NCBI RefSeq assembly: GCF_011801145.1
Contig: NZ_CP046172.1
Span: forward strand, 1,984,001-2,048,000
DNA length: 64,000 nt
Origin: Nocardia arthritidis
Lineage (GTDB): Bacteria > Actinomycetota > Actinomycetes > Mycobacteriales > Mycobacteriaceae
Direction of reading: 5' to 3'
Shown here: piece after piece, positions 36,801 through 41,599 of the stretch
How the letters are laid out: every line of letters begins with the position of its first letter
Numbering within the stretch: position 1 is the stretch's first letter
The notes under the pieces: model-generated
Database searches by the model: none
Seen by the model: only the letters and a program-made list of their open reading frames with translations
What the model was told of the DNA's origin: nothing
Made by a program: the position numbers and the translations under genes

Positions 36801-39322
36801 GGACGGGTGATGTGGTGCGGTGGAATTCCGGCGGGCAGTTGGAATTCGTCGGCCGGGTCGACGATCAGGTGAAGATCCGTGGTTTCCGGGTGGAGCCGGG
36901 TGAGGTGGAAGCTGTTCTGGCGCAGCATCCTTCGGTGTCGCAGGCGGTGGTGGTCGCGCGCGAGACCGACGGTGGTAAGCAGTTGATCGGGTATGTGGTC
37001 GCCGACAGGTCCGGGCCGGTGGTCGGCGCCGACGAATTGGTCGGGCAGTGGCGCCGGGTATATGACGACCTGTACAGCGGTTCCGAAAACCGTGACATCG
37101 ACGCCGATTTCAGCGGCTGGAACAGTAGCTATACCGGTGCGCCGATTCCGCTGGAGCAGATGCGGGAGTGGCGGTCGGCCACGGTGGAGCGGATTCGCGG
37201 GCTGCGACCGCGGCGGGTGCTCGAGATCGGCGTCGGGTCGGGGCTGCTGCTGTCGCAGCTGGCGCCGGACTGCGAAGAGTATTGGGCGACAGACTTTTCC
37301 GCTACGACCATCGCCACACTCAGGCAGCGGCTGGGTGCGCTGGACGCGGGGTGGGTCGACCGTGTCGCGTTGAGTGTGCGGACCGCCGACGATATCGATG
37401 GGCTGCCGGAGAACCACTTCGATACCGTAGTTTTGAACTCGGTTGTTCAGTATTTCCCCGGTCAGGGGTATCTTCGCGAGGTACTCGAGCGGGCGCTCGG
37501 GCTCCTCGCGCCCGGCGGTGCGATATTCATCGGCGATGTGCGCAATCTGGCTCTGCTGGAGGAGTTCACCACCGCGGTACAGATCGTCCGGGGCGGCGGT
37601 GATGATCCGGCAGCGGTCGCTGCCCGGGTCCGCCGGGATATCTCGGCGGAGCAGGAGCTGTTGCTGGCGCCGGAGTTTTTCACGAGTTTGGGTTCGGCCG
37701 TCGATATTCGGCTCAAGCGCGGGTACGCGGTCAACGAGTTGAGCCGGTATCGCTACGACGTCGTGCTGCGTAGGTCGTCCGCGTTGTCGGTCGCGGATGT
37801 GTCGAAAGTCGAATTCCACGACCGTGATTGGTTACGCACGCTCTTGGAAACCCGGCACCGCGGCGGTATTCGTGTCACCGGGATCCCGCACGCCGGGCTG
37901 ATCGGTGAGGTCGAAGCGACGCAGCGGATCCGGTCAGGGCTGCCTGCCGACAGCAGCGGTGTCGGCTTCGAAGGACTACTCGCCACCGGCGCCGATCGGA
38001 CGGGTGGGGGTCTGCTGCCCGAAGACGTCTATGTGCTGGGGGAGCGGTGCGGATACACCACGGCGGTCACCTGGTCGGCCGAAAACGGCTGTATGGACGC
38101 GGTTTTCGTCGATACCGCGAGCGGACCGCTGACCGATGTGTACCTGCCGTCGACAGCCGCCGTCCACGCCAACAACCCACAGGCCGGTCTGCTGTCCGCC
38201 GATGTGCGTCGGTGGGTGGGCGAGCGGTTGCCGGAGTTCATGGTGCCGTCGGTGGTGATGGTGATCGACTCGATGCCGCTGACCGCGAACGGGAAAGTGG
38301 ATCGTAAGGCGTTGCCGGATCCCGAATTCGCCTCGTCGGTGGCGTATCGGGCGCCGGCTGGTGAGCGGGAGCGGACGCTGGCCGTGCTGTTCGCCGAAAT
38401 CCTCGGGCTCGACCGGGTCGGCGTCGACGACGACTTCTTCGCCCTGGGTGGGCATTCCCTGTTGGCGACGCGTCTCACCAGCAGGATTCGGGCGGTGCTC
38501 GGGGCGGAGGTTCCGGTCCGGGCGATCTTCGATTCTCCTACCGTCGCCCAATTGGCGGCCCGGCTCGACGACGGTGTCGACTCGGCGACGGATTTCGATC
38601 CGGTGCTGCTGCTGAAACGTTCGGGATCGCGAAAACCGCTGTGGTGCCTGCATCCCGGCGGTGGTCTCGGCTGGTTCTATCAGCAACTCGGACCGCATCT
38701 GCCCGACCGGCCCGTCTACGCCATCCAGTCCCGCGGACTCGACGGTGGGCCGCTGGCCGCCTCCTTCCAGGAGATGATCGACGACTACATCGATCGGATG
38801 CGCGCACTCCAAGACGAGGGCCCGTACTACCTGCTCGGTTGGTCGTACGGCGGAATAGTCGCGCATGTGCTCGCGCAGCAACTCGCCGAGCGCGCGATGC
38901 CGGTCGGATTCCTCGGCATCATCGACAGCAAACCCGTTGTGCCGTCCGAGGTTCCACCCGACGTGTCGGAAGACGAAGCAATGGCGGCGCTGCGCGTCTG
39001 GGCGGCCGAAAGATTCGGCGAACAACTCGAATCCCCCGTCATCCAGGAACTGGTGGGGCGAGCGACGAAAGTCCTCCTCAACAACAGCACCCTGCTGGCG
39101 GGCTGCACCTCGCCCCGCTACGAAGGCGACATGACAATATTCGCCGCCGCCCGCGACTCCGACGGCCACCGAATAGCCGAATCGACCGAAGACCTGGAAC
39201 AACTCTGGCGCCCCCACGTCACCGGCCATCTCGAAATAATCGAAATAGACTGCGCCCACGGCGATTTCGACCGCCCCGAAAACATGAGCCGAGTAGGCCG
39301 AATCCTGCACGACCTCCTATGA
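18842..39322 (+). CDS. NRPS 2, modules 5-9: C-A-T / C-A-T-E / C-A-T-E / C-A-T / C-A(nMT)-T-TE
   Basis: About 6826 residues from the ATG at 18842, which overlaps the NRPS 1 stop as TGATG (GAGAGG 10 nt upstream). The open frame runs back to 18776. Module 5: C5 (HH at 127), A5, T5 (Ser990). Module 6: C6 (1172), A6, T6 of the GGDS type (Ser2041), E6 (2082-2533, HHLVIDGVSW at 2213). Module 7: C7 of the D-accepting type (HHVLLDGW at 2709), A7, T7 GGDS (Ser3561), E7 (3603-4075). Module 8: C8, also D-accepting (4244), A8, T8 (Ser5098). Module 9: C9 (5280), A9 from 5612 with inserted N-methyltransferase (6059-6450, SAM loop 6128), T9 (Ser6539). The TE (6584-6826) has GWS6668YGG, D6695 and H6806. The domain types agree with each other: every E is followed by a D-accepting C. 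The product should carry D-residues 6 and 7 and N-methyl residue 9 and be released or cyclised by the TE. The stop overlaps the convergent fic gene by 6 bp. Confidence 0.96.
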   Translation: MIPLSYAQRRLWFIYRLDGPSAAYNMPVAVRLRGEFDESAFAAAIGDVVARHESLRTIFVEIDGVPTQQVLDDVEVPITIADLPAAEVDAAIADAAGHPFELSTEIPIRVTVIRCGAAECVVLLLIHHIAGDGWSMAPLLRDLSTAYAARRQRHAPDWAPLPVQYIDYTLWQRELLGASTDPESLLSQQFEYWRRELAGVPEQLPLPTDRPRPRLASYRGDVVVAGIDPDIRAGVERLAAREGVSASMAMQAALAVLLFKLGAGEDIPIGSPIAGRTDEGLADLVGFFVNTWVLRAIVVPGTSFTELLREVRAKALAAYENQDVPFELLVELLNPVRSSAHHPLFQVLLSFQNNAGPTLELPGVVFEPYPLAATTSRFDLVFNIVDAAAGWDIHAEYATDLFDRATVEAMVARLTAILRLVISDPGCSVGSIDVLDGAERELVLHRWNETAVDVPDTTVLELFRAQVSRTPDADAVVCGDSALTYRELDLRADRLAGSLISRGVVPDQIVAVALSRSVELVVAFLAVLKAGGAYLPIDPAYPSDRLAFVLADAAPVVVVTDAATAKVLPGNAIPHLYLDTPPDDAELDGFVTVRPANLAYLIYTSGSTGVPKGVAITHRNVVNLVAQAWSAGSGDRVMVHSSVAFDASTYEIWPALCGGATLVIAGELRSDPVEIARLVAARSVTKIFATPPLLAVLADHAKTLPEHTFGSLTEVHTGADTLTAELVHAWRALRPGLRIDNLYGPTEATVDVTSMTVPEGVVGAVPIGVPVANTRVYVLDSALAPVPVGVPGELYVAGAQLARGYRGRAGLTAARFIADPFDSSGGRLYRTGDVVRWNRTGVLEFVGRVDDQVKIRGFRVEPGEVESALAQHPSVARSVVVARETDSGDKQLVGYVVADDIDGAEVRGFVAERLPDFMVPAAVLVLDSIPLTANGKVDRSALPIPELRSSVAYRAPGSVREQMLAELFAEVLGRDRVGVDDGFFALGGHSLLATRLVSRIRAVLGVEVPIRTVFDAPTVAQLARRMDTGERMRPALLARQRPQEVPVSFAQRRLWFIHWMEGPSATYNMPVTARLTGALDAAALAAALGDVVARHESLRTVFREVDGAPVQRVLDAEDIAVPVTVTGVDAAELAAAVAEAVRYRFDLSSEIPLRASVFRYSTDECVLVLLIHHIAGDGWSAAVLLRDLSVAYAVRLAGASPGWDPLPVQYADYTLWQADLLGSSTDPDSVLSRQFEYWRRELDGVPEQLRLPTDRPRPKSASYRGDVVGFDIDLETRAAVERMAAGSGATASMALQAALAVLLLKLGAGEDIPIGSPIAGRTDDALADLVGFFVNTWVLRTEVDPSASFTEILEQVRAKALAAYENQDVPFELLVELLNPVRSAAHHPLFQVSLAFQNNTLPKLELPGVRVESHPATTATARFDLFFNIADAPAGRAWSGLVEFATDLFDRSTVETMAARFVSLLRQVVADPDAPVGAVDVLGGEERELVLRRWNDTAADVSDATVPELFEAQAVRTPDAVAVCCGDATVSYREFDRLSGLLAQVLISRGVGPETIVAVALPRSVDLIVALLAVSKAGGAYLPIDPVYPSDRLAFMLADAAPVVVISDSATAKILPDNEIPHLHLDSLDAADRTVAQRGVAARPHNLAYVMYTSGSTGVPKGVGVTHRNLANLVAQVRSTGRDDRVLVHSSVAFDASTYEIWPALCDGAGLVVSDAQRSDPVEITRLVETWSVTKIFVTPPLLSALVDHVESVPDHPLRTVTRVLAGGAELSADVVRRLTAKYPDIQVTNIYGPTETTVFVTDRAVGADAAGAVPIGGPVLNTRVFVLDSWLRPVPVGVAGELYVAGAQLARGYRGGAGFTASRFVADPFDRCGGRLYRTGDVVRWNADGQLEFVGRSDDQVKIRGFRVEPGEVECVLAQHPSVSQAVVVARGTGSGAKQLIGYVTAVGEAVDAADVRGFAAERLPEFMVPAVVLLLDSMPLTANGKLDRAALPEPEFTSSMRYRAPRTRPERVLATVFAEVLGLTRVGVDDNFFELGGDSIRSIQLVSRARASGVEVSPRAVFECRTVAALAAVAVEHAQAELDELPGGGVGWQPLLPVARFVRELGGGFDDFNQTMVLDLPVGIDRAGLVATLTAVIDRHDILRSRLVDDERGPGLEVAPVGSIDVGRLLSRAEIGERVAPRLDPAAGVMVRFVWFDAGPEQAGRLAIVAHHLVIDGVSWRILLPDLAAVWQSISSGVAPEPVTGTSMRRWAHGLVDAAAEPERVAELSWWRSVLDGPDPILGARPLDPAVDVMATVGHTIVELPVIETEILLTTLPAIFHGGVEDGLLAALSAAVTRWRGVSEDSVLIRLEGHGREENTVPGADLSNTVGWFTSMYPVRLRTDATAWDEVRAGGPAAGALVKSVKEQLRAVPGKGIGYGLLRYLNPETSAVLREFSAGQIGFNHLGRFTSADLMPRRLRGNGWTPARAEAESIAAQDPALPALAVLDVTTMVVDSDEGPVLRAIFATPTGVLATTQAEELAALWRDAAMGLARHAAGPDAGGLTPSDLPLVAMEQREIEDLERRYPGLAQIWPLTAMQSGLLFHQALAGKGFDAYHMQVVFGLTGRVDPARMRAAGQGLLDRYPNLRVGFAADARGVPVQIVVDGIEMPWRVVDLRDADEAERAAALELLLIEDRNTHFDSSIPPLLRFTLVLTAEQRSELVFTAHHVLLDGWSLPLLIRDLLSLYGSGGDTGALPPVADYREFLKWLHQQDIHVGIQAWLDELDGVREPTLLAGGTGTAAPVGVEQVDVPLPAPVGPELSRRARELGVTLNTVVQAAWGILLAASTGRRDVLAGATVSGRPSAIAGVDAMVGLFINTVPVRVRFDDRDTLAGLLTGLQARQAALLEHHHVGLSDIHQATGLNVLFDTLIGFESYPVDRAGIGAAVTASGIAIADLRSSAPTHYPLTVVAGADPDLTLRLEYRTDVFARPAVEAMSTRLVRILAQVAADPDIAVASIDILGDERDLVLRRWNETTVEIPDVTLVGLFEPRAARTPDAVAVHCGEVELSYRELDTRADQVARALVSRGAGPDTIVAVALPRSAELLVALVAVLKAGGGYLPIDPAYPSDRLAFVMADAAPVVVVTDPETAKILPHNDIPLLYLDGIDDADGSDRTVPVRPQNLAYLIYTSGSTGVPKGVGITHRNVVNLVAQAWQANPGERVLMHSSVAFDASTYEIWPALCGGATLVVASERRSDPAEITRLVETCSVTKMFATPPLLSALVEYTESSRCDALRSLTQVNTGADTLTAGLVHALKAACGGVRIENLYGPTEATVDVTSLAVPDGVVGAVPIGVPVTNTRAYVLDPWLAPVPVGIAGELYVAGAQLARGYRGQAGLTAARFVADPFDPAGGRLYRTGDVVRWNANGQLEFVGRSDDQVKIRGFRVEPGEVETALAQHPSVSRAVVVALDAGGGKQLVGYVVPDRTDSAELDGARVREFVSERLPDFMVPAAVLVLDSIPLTANGKIDRAALPVPELVSSAEYRAPSTAEERVLATIFAEVLGLDRVGVDDNFFELGGDSIRSIQVVSRARALGVVVSPREVFERRTVAALAAVADGRAADSVLGELAGGGVGWLPLLPVARFVRESGGGFERFSQSMVLDLPVGIDRAGLVATLTAVLDRHDVLRARLVDDERGPGLEVAPAGSVDAWRLVHRVEVIDFGADAVAAELEAAVGRLDPAAGVMMRFVWFDAGPERAGRLAIIAHHLAVDGVSWRILLPDFVSAWQAISSGVAPAPVTGTSMRRWAHGLVDAAAEPERVAELAWWRSVLDGPDAMLGARPLDPGVDVLATVERIQIQIPQAETEILLTTLPAIFHGGVEDGLLAALSAAVTRWRGVSEDSVLIRLEGHGREENTVPGADLSNTVGWFTSMYPVRLRATAADWDELCAGGDMAGALFKSIKEQLRALPDKGIGYGLLRYLNSETAAVLQQFSAGQIAFNYLGRFTSADLLPPRLHGTGWTPAVDAGQLITPMDPALSAMPALSVLDVNAMVVDTGDGPVLRAVFAAPSGVLARDEVAELAGLWRNAVAGLARHATASGAGGWTPSDLPLVELAQHEIEVLEDRYPGLADVWPLTPMQSGLLFHRVLADSGFDAYHLQVVFCLAGPVDPARLRAAGQGLLDRYANLRVGFAADAHGVPIQVVVDRVELPWRVVDLRELAEADRAAAARAMLAEERDEHFDIAVAPLLRLTLVITGEQRSELILTSHHVLLDGWSLPLLLRDLLWLYGSGGDAAGLPPVPDYREFLKWLIRQDSNSGVRAWIRELDGVDEPTLLADSIGKPSGTDHSAHAGVERIAVPLTAETVAAAGGRAMALGVTVNTMVQGAWGMLLALSTGRRDVIAGATVSGRPPAVPGVDSMVGLFINTVPMRVRFGVRDTVAQALTDLQARQVALLDQHHIGLSDIHQGVGVHVLFDTLIAFESYPVDQRGIAEAASTTGITITELRPDTPSHYAVTLIANAGPTLNLHLEYRTDMFDRSTVAALAERLARVFRQLVTDPDIPVCSIDILGADERELVLRRWNATAVEFPDTTVVGQFLAQVGAHPDAIAIVCGDTELTYRELDIQSDRLARTLISHGAHADSVVAVALPRSAELIVALLAVLKAGGAYLPIDPAYPSDRLAFILGDADPVVVLTDRATAKHLPHNAIPHLYPDTVDGPGLDRAVAVRPQNLAYLIYTSGSTGVPKGVAVTHRNVVAFANQPGWRDGAHHSVLVHSSVAFDASTYEIWVPLLGGGRVIVAPPGRTDIAALAGVLAAQRVTAAFFTTRLFELIVEQQPGALAELRHISVGGEEMTPDMLRQALRTYPETRVMNGYGPTETTTFAVCRSFEAAFEDESVPIGSALANLRAFVLDSRLEPVPVGAAGELYIAGAQLARGYHDRPGLTAARFVADPFDPAGGRLYRTGDVVRWNSGGQLEFVGRIDDQVKIRGFRVEPGEVESALAQHPSVSHAVVVARETEAGGKQLVGYVVPEGNAVDGREVRRWVADRLPEYMVPIAVLVIESIPLTANGKLDRDALPDPELASSVAYRAPSGERERVLAELFGAVLGRERIGVDDGFFELGGHSLLATRLVSRIRMVLGVEVPIRAIFDAPTVAQLVTRLDAGGRARPALSARVRPEVVPLSFAQRRLWFVHRLEGPSATYNIPLVARLTGVFDARVFAAAVGDVVARHEGLRTIFAEVDGEPAQRVLDIADVEVPVTVAAVDAAELNAAVTAAVRYGFDLSTEIPLRVNVFRSDNDECVLVLVLHHIAGDGWSMTPLLRDLALAYTARLDNRAPGWEPLPVQYVDYTLWQQEWLGSATDPDSVLSRQFDYWRRELDGLREQLRLPTDRPRPRVASYRGDMVLFDIDAEMRNAVERLAVRAGATVSMVLQSALAVLLFKLGAGEDIPIGSPIAGRTDEALADLVGFFVNTWVLRAGVTPAASFTEILSQVRAKALAAYENQDAPFELLVELLNPVRSAAHHPLFQVSLAFQNNTMPTVELAGVGFEPYPASVAASRFDLFFNIADAPGGHAWNGFVEYATELFDRSTVETMVDRLIRVLRQVISDPSGAVGSIDILGGDERRLVLHRWNDTAVPIDSNQTLVGLFRAQVAATPDATAVVCGATELSYRELDIRADRLARVLVSRGVGPDTIVAVALPRSVDLIVALLAVLQAGGGYLPIDPAYPSDRLAFILADAAPVSVVTDRATAKVLPHNEIPHLYLDALDTAGVDVRDRVRPQNLAYLIYTSGSTGIPKGVAISHRNVVNLVAAARPVAAADRMLVHSSTAFDASTYEIWPALCCGAVLVLADEQRSDPAEITRLIEARSVTKMFVTPPLLSALLDYVESLPENPFRTLTQILAGGAELTAAVVRRVNAHYADIQVMNGYGPTETTAFATVFEAAADGIGDVSVPIGSALANVRVFVLDSGLMPVPVGVPGELYIAGAQLGRGYRGRAGLTALRFIADPFDPAGGRLYRTGDVVRWNSGGQLEFVGRVDDQVKIRGFRVEPGEVEAVLAQHPSVSQAVVVARETDGGKQLIGYVVADRSGPVVGADELVGQWRRVYDDLYSGSENRDIDADFSGWNSSYTGAPIPLEQMREWRSATVERIRGLRPRRVLEIGVGSGLLLSQLAPDCEEYWATDFSATTIATLRQRLGALDAGWVDRVALSVRTADDIDGLPENHFDTVVLNSVVQYFPGQGYLREVLERALGLLAPGGAIFIGDVRNLALLEEFTTAVQIVRGGGDDPAAVAARVRRDISAEQELLLAPEFFTSLGSAVDIRLKRGYAVNELSRYRYDVVLRRSSALSVADVSKVEFHDRDWLRTLLETRHRGGIRVTGIPHAGLIGEVEATQRIRSGLPADSSGVGFEGLLATGADRTGGGLLPEDVYVLGERCGYTTAVTWSAENGCMDAVFVDTASGPLTDVYLPSTAAVHANNPQAGLLSADVRRWVGERLPEFMVPSVVMVIDSMPLTANGKVDRKALPDPEFASSVAYRAPAGERERTLAVLFAEILGLDRVGVDDDFFALGGHSLLATRLTSRIRAVLGAEVPVRAIFDSPTVAQLAARLDDGVDSATDFDPVLLLKRSGSRKPLWCLHPGGGLGWFYQQLGPHLPDRPVYAIQSRGLDGGPLAASFQEMIDDYIDRMRALQDEGPYYLLGWSYGGIVAHVLAQQLAERAMPVGFLGIIDSKPVVPSEVPPDVSEDEAMAALRVWAAERFGEQLESPVIQELVGRATKVLLNNSTLLAGCTSPRYEGDMTIFAAARDSDGHRIAESTEDLEQLWRPHVTGHLEIIEIDCAHGDFDRPENMSRVGRILHDLL
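25769..25993 (+). repeat. 225-bp perfect repeat in epimerase E6 (copy 1)
   Basis: Read base by base, this stretch is identical to 30365-30589 (offset 4596). It encodes the E-domain segment from ETEILLTTLP to the MYPVRLR motif. Flanking sequence diverges at once. A second identical tract of about 78 bp begins at 25571 (30167 in the other copy). Confidence 0.95.
30365..30589 (+). repeat. 225-bp perfect repeat in epimerase E7 (copy 2)
   Basis: Identical partner of 25769-25993, at the same position within the next epimerisation domain. Perfect DNA identity, including third codon positions, between otherwise diverged domains indicates recent gene conversion or selection for it. Confidence 0.95.
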
Positions 39323-40462
39323 AGACCCGGCCCCGTACGGGTCGTCGAGGGTAGTCGGAGTACCGGCGGCGTCCAACACCGCCGCCGGATAACTCGGTCC
39401 GGCAGTGTAGAAGCGGGCCCGAGTGCGGCCGACCGGCTGGAGCACACCGAGCGCGACGAGGTCGCGCAGATCGCGTTGTGCCTGTTGCAGACTCAGGCCT
39501 TCGGCCTGTTCGTATCGGGTTCGGCGGACCCGCCCGGACATCGCGACATCGTGCAGCGCGCTGATGACCCGTTCGTCCAGACGGATGCCCGCGACGTACT
39601 CGTCGAGCATTGCCCAAACCGTTCCGGATCGTATCCAGCGGGCATGCACGGTTTGAGCCTGCTGGTGATAGGCGGTCAGGTTGAACCGAATCCATTCGGA
39701 CACATCCTGATCCGGCCGGTAGGTGCTGCCCCGGCGGCCGAGGACCTGGTAGTACTCCCACGTGTTACCCGGCCTGCCGAGCCACGCCTCGACGAATGAA
39801 AACTCCGGCGCCAGAACACCTTCGCGCGCGATCAACAGCGTTTGCAGTGATCGCGACATGCGCCCGTTACCGTCCGCCCACGGATGGATGGAAACGAGGT
39901 GCAGATGCGCCATCGCCGCGCGCACCAGCGGATGCGTGCCGTCGTCGGCATTGAGCCAGTCGACGAGTTCCCCCATCAGAACCGGCACGCGCTCGGCATC
40001 CGGGCCCGTATACGCGGCGATACTCGGATCACGCGCGTCCGTCACGTATACCGGACCGGACCGCCACTGTCCGGCCGGCCGTCGCTCGGAATGCCTGTGC
40101 CCCTGCAACATCCAATGCAACGAGTTGAGAAACCCCTTGCTGTAAGCGAAATCCGCCACATCGCGAAACGTCCGTATGTAGGCCATCATCCGCTCGTAGG
40201 CGAGCGTCTCGGCCTTATTCTCCTCGGACACGTCTACATCTCGTTCACCCGCGATGAGATCTTCGACATCGACGGTGGAGACCCTGAACCCTTCGATCGA
40301 ATTCGACGCGGCGACGGCGTCCGCAGTGAGGAACTTCCGCAGCCCACCTGCCCACTTCCCGGGTTTGGCCTGGAGTTCGTGGCGCATTCCATCCCGCATC
40401 CGATCAACCTCGGCAAGGACGCGGATGTCGGCGTCGGTCAATGCTGGCGTCGGGAACAACAC
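39317..40462 (-). CDS. Fic-family protein adenylyltransferase with N-terminal inhibitory motif
   Basis: 381 residues. The catalytic loop H193-P-W-A-D-G-N-G-R-M-S-R matches the Fic signature HxFx[DE]GNGRxxR; Fic enzymes transfer AMP from ATP to hydroxyl groups of target proteins. Residues 53-58 (S-N-S-I-E57-G) match the inhibitory-helix motif [ST]xxxE[GN] of class II Fic proteins, whose Glu blocks productive ATP binding. A C-terminal winged-helix-like segment (about 300-360, SLQQAQRDLRDLVALGVL) suggests DNA binding, as in many Fic proteins of this length. The GTG at 40462 is taken as start. No ribosome site precedes it, and promoter elements lie immediately upstream, which fits a leaderless message. 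The 3' end overlaps NRPS 2 by 6 bp on the opposite strand, so it is probably unrelated to peptide synthesis. Confidence 0.88.
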   Translation of the reverse strand: MLFPTPALTDADIRVLAEVDRMRDGMRHELQAKPGKWAGGLRKFLTADAVAASNSIEGFRVSTVDVEDLIAGERDVDVSEENKAETLAYERMMAYIRTFRDVADFAYSKGFLNSLHWMLQGHRHSERRPAGQWRSGPVYVTDARDPSIAAYTGPDAERVPVLMGELVDWLNADDGTHPLVRAAMAHLHLVSIHPWADGNGRMSRSLQTLLIAREGVLAPEFSFVEAWLGRPGNTWEYYQVLGRRGSTYRPDQDVSEWIRFNLTAYHQQAQTVHARWIRSGTVWAMLDEYVAGIRLDERVISALHDVAMSGRVRRTRYEQAEGLSLQQAQRDLRDLVALGVLQPVGRTRARFYTAGPSYPAAVLDAAGTPTTLDDPYGAGSS

Positions 40463-40465
40463 AAC

Positions 40466-40497
40466 ACGTCAATATAATGACGTAATTATTACGTCAA
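40466..40497 (-). promoter_or_regulatory. Promoter and palindromic operator of fic
   Basis: An AT-rich island in GC-rich DNA. A perfect inverted repeat, TGACGTAAT / ATTACGTCA with a 1-bp centre, lies at 40478-40496. A third ACGTCA half-site is at 40466-40471. On the minus strand TTGACG (40497-40492) can serve as -35 and TATATT (40476-40471) as -10, though the 15-bp spacing is short. The palindrome covers both, so a bound protein should block transcription. Transcription would start at or within a few bases of the GTG at 40462. The wHTH of the Fic protein is a candidate ligand (inference). Confidence 0.6.
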
Positions 40498-40506
40498 CTG
40501 CCTGAC

Positions 40507-40778
40507 TTGGCCGTTCCGTTCGGATCGAGCCCCGCGCGTGAGGCGCTGACCGCGCAGCTGACCTGCGCCCTGGCTGTGCTCATGACCGCGATCGTCCTAC
40601 TCGGCCCCGCCGAAATAGCGCCGCAGTTCCGGCGCCACCGCGGCAGGATTTCCGCCCTCATTGGTTTGGCTGCGGTCGGCGCGTGCACTGGCCCACCGAC
40701 ATCCTGGCAGGCTGGCTGCTCGGTGTCCTGTGGCTGATGATCTGCGTCCGCATTTACCCACTGCCGCCGAGGGATTGA
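40507..40778 (+). pseudogene. PAP2-family phosphatase remnant, truncated and frameshifted
   Basis: The 3' part encodes RVHWPTDILAGWLLGVLWL, a typical third phosphatase motif and final membrane helix of PAP2 (phosphatidic acid phosphatase) proteins, ending at TGA 40776-40778. The upstream hydrophobic part (ALTAQLTCALAVLMTAIVLLG, then ISALIGLAAVG) lies in another frame (40507-about 40680). The switch falls close to 40675-40683. The N-terminal half with the first catalytic motif is absent and no clean PSGH is seen. It is read as a decayed gene. Confidence 0.6.
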
Positions 40779-40855
40779 GCTCGCGGGCGCGGGTCGACAC
40801 CACCGGTCGGTTCGGATCCACAGCATGATGGTGGGATGGCCGAGAGGGTGAGTGC

Positions 40856-41551
40856 ATGCGGGCAATACTGATACTGATCGTCGTCCTGGCGATCGCGGCG
40901 ATCGTCGGCGACCGGGTCGGGGTCGTGGTGGCGCAGAACGAGATCGGCAGACAGATCGCCGCCCAATACAAGCTGCCGAACGAACCGCGAGTCCGGATCG
41001 GTGGCTTCCCGTTCCTGACGCAGGCCGTCGGCGGCAACTACCACGACATCGATATCCGGGTGGGCGACTGGAGCGATCAGAAGATCTCCGTGCACGATCT
41101 CGATGTCACGCTGACCGACGTATCCGCGCCGCTGAGCGATGTGATCGACAGCCGGACGTCGAATTTCGTCGCGGCGACGGCCAACGCGACGGCCCTGATT
41201 CCCTACGACACCGTGAAGGGTTTCGCGCCCTCGGGTGTGGAATCGATCTCCAACAGCCCCAACGGGTTACGTGTCGCCGGGACGTTCTCGGTGGAGGGCA
41301 TTCCGATGCCCGCGACCGTTGTCGTCACCGTCGCGCCGACCGACGACGGCATCGAGGTCACGCCGGTCTCGGTCCAGGCCGCGGCGGGCGGGCCGACGAT
41401 CCCGCTGGCGATGCTGCGCCGGACGCTCACCTTCACGGTGCCGTTGCAGCGGCTGCCGCTCGGCGCACGGGTGACGTCCATCCAGCCGAGCGCCAATGGC
41501 CTACAGGTGACCGCCGTCGCACACAACGTGCGCTTCTCCGACCTGCCGTGA
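40856..41551 (+). CDS. LmeA-like (DUF2993) phospholipid-binding envelope protein
   Basis: 231 residues. An N-terminal hydrophobic segment (residues 2-20) acts as signal or anchor, followed by a beta-rich domain with the DUF2993 pattern: VRIGGFPFLTQ near residue 46, then DIDIRV and repeated amphipathic strands. In mycobacteria LmeA is a periplasmic phospholipid-binding protein involved in lipomannan maturation. Homologues are common through Mycobacteriales and several paralogues per genome are usual. GAGAGGG lies 7 nt before the ATG. The gene is followed directly by a strong hairpin and converges on the response regulator. The precise ligand is not shown by the sequence. Confidence 0.8.
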   Translation: MRAILILIVVLAIAAIVGDRVGVVVAQNEIGRQIAAQYKLPNEPRVRIGGFPFLTQAVGGNYHDIDIRVGDWSDQKISVHDLDVTLTDVSAPLSDVIDSRTSNFVAATANATALIPYDTVKGFAPSGVESISNSPNGLRVAGTFSVEGIPMPATVVVTVAPTDDGIEVTPVSVQAAAGGPTIPLAMLRRTLTFTVPLQRLPLGARVTSIQPSANGLQVTAVAHNVRFSDLP

Positions 41552-41556
41552 ACCCA

Positions 41557-41599
41557 GGGCACGTCCGCAAAGACCCATTCGGACTTTGCGGACATGCCC
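41557..41599. terminator. Bidirectional hairpin terminator
   Basis: Arms GGGCACGTCCGCAAAG (41557-41572) and CTTTGCGGACATGCCC (41584-41599) pair over 16 positions with one G-T type mismatch, around an 11-nt loop. It lies between convergent genes and its right edge touches the stop codon of the response regulator. There is no U-tract, as is common in high-GC actinobacteria. Confidence 0.8.

Noticed and set aside
3798..39322. Identity with the Nocardia peptidolipin synthetase (acyl-Thr start)
   Set aside because: Peptidolipins are heptapeptides, whereas here nine modules with three N-methyltransferases are present.
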